Shown one piece after another: positions 63,666-64,000 of a DNA stretch of 64,000 bases (position 1 is the stretch's first letter; the number at the start of each line of letters is the position of its first letter). A program made the translations under genes and the position numbers. Location of the stretch: NCBI GenBank assembly GCA_026224775.1, contig JAMFRP010000003.1, positions 1-64,000 of the forward strand, written 5' to 3'. The notes under the pieces were generated by a model. That model made no database searches, was not told the origin of the DNA, and saw only the letters and a list, made by a program, of their open reading frames with translations. The DNA is from Bacteroidota bacterium (GTDB lineage: Bacteria > Bacteroidota > Bacteroidia > Sphingobacteriales > Sphingobacteriaceae).

Positions 63666-63947
63666 ATGGAAACTAACTTTCAAATTTCACTTCACATGAA
63701 AACGCCGGCCGGATTTGAAACGTACGGCAACTTTGATCTTGGGTCTGACCGCGAACAGGCAATGGCGATAGTAAAGCAGTTTAAAGGCACGGATGAGCTA
63801 TCGGAAAATTTTATTTTATACATGGATTTTACTGAAGTACAGGCAGGTGTTCCCCTTCCTGTAAAAATATTGCATTGCACGCTGGATGATCTTACTTATA
63901 ACATCCGTATCATTACAAGGGACATATTCAAAAACTTCAGTCTCTGA
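63666..63947 (+). CDS. Hypothetical protein, 93 residues
   Basis: Small protein without signal peptide or membrane segment; the pattern suggests an alpha/beta fold (I-S-L-H-M-K-T-P-A-G-F, and I-L-H-C-T-L-D-D-L-T). I recognise no family. It lies alone after the kinase, separated by about 200 bases. Confidence 0.55.
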   Translation: METNFQISLHMKTPAGFETYGNFDLGSDREQAMAIVKQFKGTDELSENFILYMDFTEVQAGVPLPVKILHCTLDDLTYNIRIITRDIFKNFSL

Positions 63948-64000
63948 AAAAATGACATCAGGGCTGAAATATTTTCAGTCCCAAACTGAAATTTTTACGG

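Noticed and set aside
1..64000. CRISPR arrays, tRNA or rRNA genes, insertion sequences, phage integrase genes
   Set aside because: I looked for spaced direct repeats, transposase or integrase motifs and tRNA-like structures and found none I can support.

Overview
The window looks like a chromosome segment of a soil or plant-associated Bacteroidota in the Sphingobacteriaceae, close to Mucilaginibacter or Pedobacter. This rests on SusC/SusD pairs, a hybrid two-component sensor with an AraC output, Bacteroidota-type promoters (TAnnTTTG at -7), lipoproteins ending in C-K-K, and an AT-rich base composition. The placement is inferred from gene content; no rRNA or tRNA gene is present.

Region 1 (1-34050, almost all minus strand) is a polysaccharide utilisation locus whose enzyme set fits fucogalacto-xyloglucan. 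In transcription order the first unit holds a fucose permease, an aldo/keto reductase, a RhaM-type mutarotase, a zinc dehydrogenase, a GH29 fucosidase, a GH97 remnant and a GH35 galactosidase. The second holds a GH5 with a ricin-type lectin domain and a GH51 arabinofuranosidase. Then come a GH31 alpha-xylosidase, the hybrid sensor, and a SusC-SusD-glycan binding protein-GH5 (BACON)-GH3 unit. Three of these units carry copies of one upstream element, probably the operator read by the hybrid sensor. A divergent AraC regulator (29766) and a GH95 fucosidase (31228) sit at the edge, next to a decayed second GH31 gene.

Region 2 (34389-46700) is accessory and regulator-rich: a frameshifted SnoaL-like gene, a MoaF-like protein, three AraC regulators, four SDR oxidoreductases, NIPSNAP, a frameshifted DUF4267 gene, a Crp/Fnr regulator divergent from an alpha/beta hydrolase-peroxiredoxin pair, and an HxlR regulator divergent from an SDR. 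Three promoter regions have readable operators: twin palindromes at 41010-41065, a 33-base motif before two SDR genes, and GTATAC repeats at 46252-46288.

Region 3 (46771-64000) carries a HigB/HigA-type toxin-antitoxin pair, a broken histidine kinase with an intact response regulator, a POTRA-less Omp85-type barrel, a broken desaturase, an orphan KaiB-like protein, and a tightly packed six-gene operon. That operon encodes a sigma region-2-like protein, an unknown protein, acetate kinase, phosphoketolase, a P3-type H+-ATPase and an unknown protein. It links acetyl-phosphate ATP production to proton export. Stress and signalling genes follow: a lone CheB, a receiver, a YtxH protein, a cold-shock protein, a GNAT-nitrilase fusion and a PAS histidine kinase.

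The most interesting items are the phosphoketolase/acetate kinase/H+-ATPase operon, the triplicated operator of the polysaccharide locus, and the three short-range operators in region 2. Many genes in the middle are visibly decaying through homopolymer frameshifts, truncations and fusions.
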